A stretch of 64,000 bases of DNA from Aphrophora alni (lineage: Eukaryota > Arthropoda > Insecta > Hemiptera > Aphrophoridae): positions 97,821,291 through 97,885,290 of the forward strand of contig OY740773.1 of the NCBI GenBank assembly GCA_963513935.1, written 5' to 3'. Made by a program: the position numbers and the translations under genes. Below, in pieces: positions 62,909-64,000 of the stretch; positions within the stretch are counted from its first letter, which is position 1, and each line of letters begins with the position of its first letter. The notes under the pieces were generated by a model. It worked only from the letters and a program-made list of their open reading frames with translations. It did not search any database and was not told where the DNA came from.

Positions 62909-64000
62909 ATAAAAGATACTGACTGTTCCCGGACAACACCAATTCGTGCAAGGAAGTAGTGATTATTTGTCTTCGTATCATTCACATATCATACTCATGG
63001 ATTTCTGAATGAACACGGGTTAACAAAGATAAAATTTAAACAAAACGTCAATTTAATTAAAAAACTAAACAACATATTACACAGCTGTAAAGAGGCTAGA
63101 AGAAAGTAAAGTAGACGATGATAAAATCGAAATATTGTTACTAAATTTTATCAAAAATGTTCATACGACGAAGTAAAGAAAAGGCGAAGAGATAAGGATG
63201 AAAAGATTAAGTCAATTGACAATTAAAAGGAAAGAGAAATAAAGAAATTAATTGGGGAGTGAATATTTTAATAATAAACTTGAATTATCTGATTCACCTT
63301 GAGAGCTTCCTTGTGCTAAAAACATTTATCTGATTTTCAATAGACCATATTATAAACTTTTTTAAATTTTCAAAACAAAGAACAAAAAAATTTCAATTGT
63401 ATCATAAAATCACCCCATAAATTCATCAACACAATCACCCATTTAGGCTGTAAGTTTTATCATCCTTATAGATTAGAAAAATTTTATACTAATAACAATA
63501 TGTAGTAATTTGTATGTTATTTTTTAAATAACCGGTGTACCACCATCAATAAATAAACAAAAGAAAAACTGTAATATTCAACTTAGATGTGTGAACCGAT
63601 TGAGCTAGAGATAATAAATCTGATTTTTATAAATACATTTTTCATGTTTATTTCATCTGTTTAACTACAGTCGTCCAGTGGTAATTTATAATTTACTTCA
63701 AGCGGGCCCCTGAGGTGCGTATACTGTAGGTTAGTTTGTTTTCAACAAGCAGACAACAGTGGTTATATTTTTCTTGTTGAAAGCAAATAACAGAAAATAA
63801 ATTAATCCTTAAAGATAAACTAAAATTACAAATTAAAAAATGAAGTACAAATTTTAAAAAATACAAAAATAAGACTAACTAAAAATTTTCAATAGACAAC
63901 CAAATAGGAAATTACACAGTTGTAAAAGGTGTCTGCAACAATTAAATCATTTAGTAACTTTTCAAAACATTCAAGGGACGCAAAGAACACAATATCCTGG
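62909..64000. other. No gene seen
   Basis: A+T-rich to the end of the window. GCGGGCCCCTGAGGTGCGTATACTG at about 63702 may be a SINE-A terminal scrap. Confidence 0.4.

Overview
This is an A+T-rich eukaryotic nuclear window with no bacterial-style gene packing. It most probably comes from an insect with a large, repeat-filled genome; a hemipteran is my guess. The reasons are a SoxE coding exon with a GT splice donor, insect-type (TTAGG)n/(CCTAA)n motifs, mariner, hAT-like and PIF/Harbinger-like DNA transposons, degraded LINEs, a tRNA-related SINE in about 20 copies, and long featureless A+T-rich stretches. The species cannot be fixed from the sequence alone.

Host genes are nearly absent. The one firm call is the first coding exon of a SoxE-group (Sox8/9/10, fly Sox100B) transcription factor on the minus strand (23036-23262). 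It carries the dimerisation motif EAVSKVLQGYDWTLVP and ends in a GTGAGT donor. The HMG-box exon must lie beyond position 1 or be missing, so 1-23035 would be intron. Weaker exon candidates, all minus strand, are 13154-13258 (start codon to CAG|GTAAAG donor), 51296-51561 (acceptor to stop), 55026-55262 (possible C-terminal module of a fibulin-like extracellular protein) and 44330-44425.

The rest is mobile DNA. Layout: 1-6.6 kb, a long palindromic element, a hammerhead pair, SINEs and a LINE scrap; 6.7-8.9 kb, a PIF/Harbinger-like element in tandem dimer, encoding a MADF-domain exon and sitting inside an inverted repeat that itself carries hammerhead motifs; 9-13 kb, MITEs; 13.8-15.1 kb, a complete but dead mariner; 16.7-22.8 kb, palindromic elements and minisatellites; 23 kb, the SoxE exon; 25-36 kb, transposase and LINE remnants, SINEs and a 176-bp satellite; 37-43 kb, long inverted-repeat elements; 44-63 kb, dense SINEs, repeat B copies, a roughly 177-bp satellite with telomere-like blocks, and further hammerheads.

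The most interesting signal is a dispersed set of about 16 short motifs on both strands that fit the small hammerhead self-cleaving ribozyme: CUGANGA, one base, a stem-loop, GAA, a perfect palindrome of the form A...U, then a cleavage-site base H. The palindrome differs between subfamilies (ACGT, ACATGT, ACGCGT, ACAGCTGT, ACAGCGCTGT, ATGTACAT) but nearly always remains self-complementary, and the stem II arms covary. This is what is expected of the stem III-poor, dimer-forming hammerhead variants known from Penelope-like retroelements. No Penelope reverse transcriptase is visible here, so these look like non-autonomous or solo pieces. SINE-A, repeat B, repeat D, the palindromic E elements and the hammerhead units together make up most of what can be recognised.
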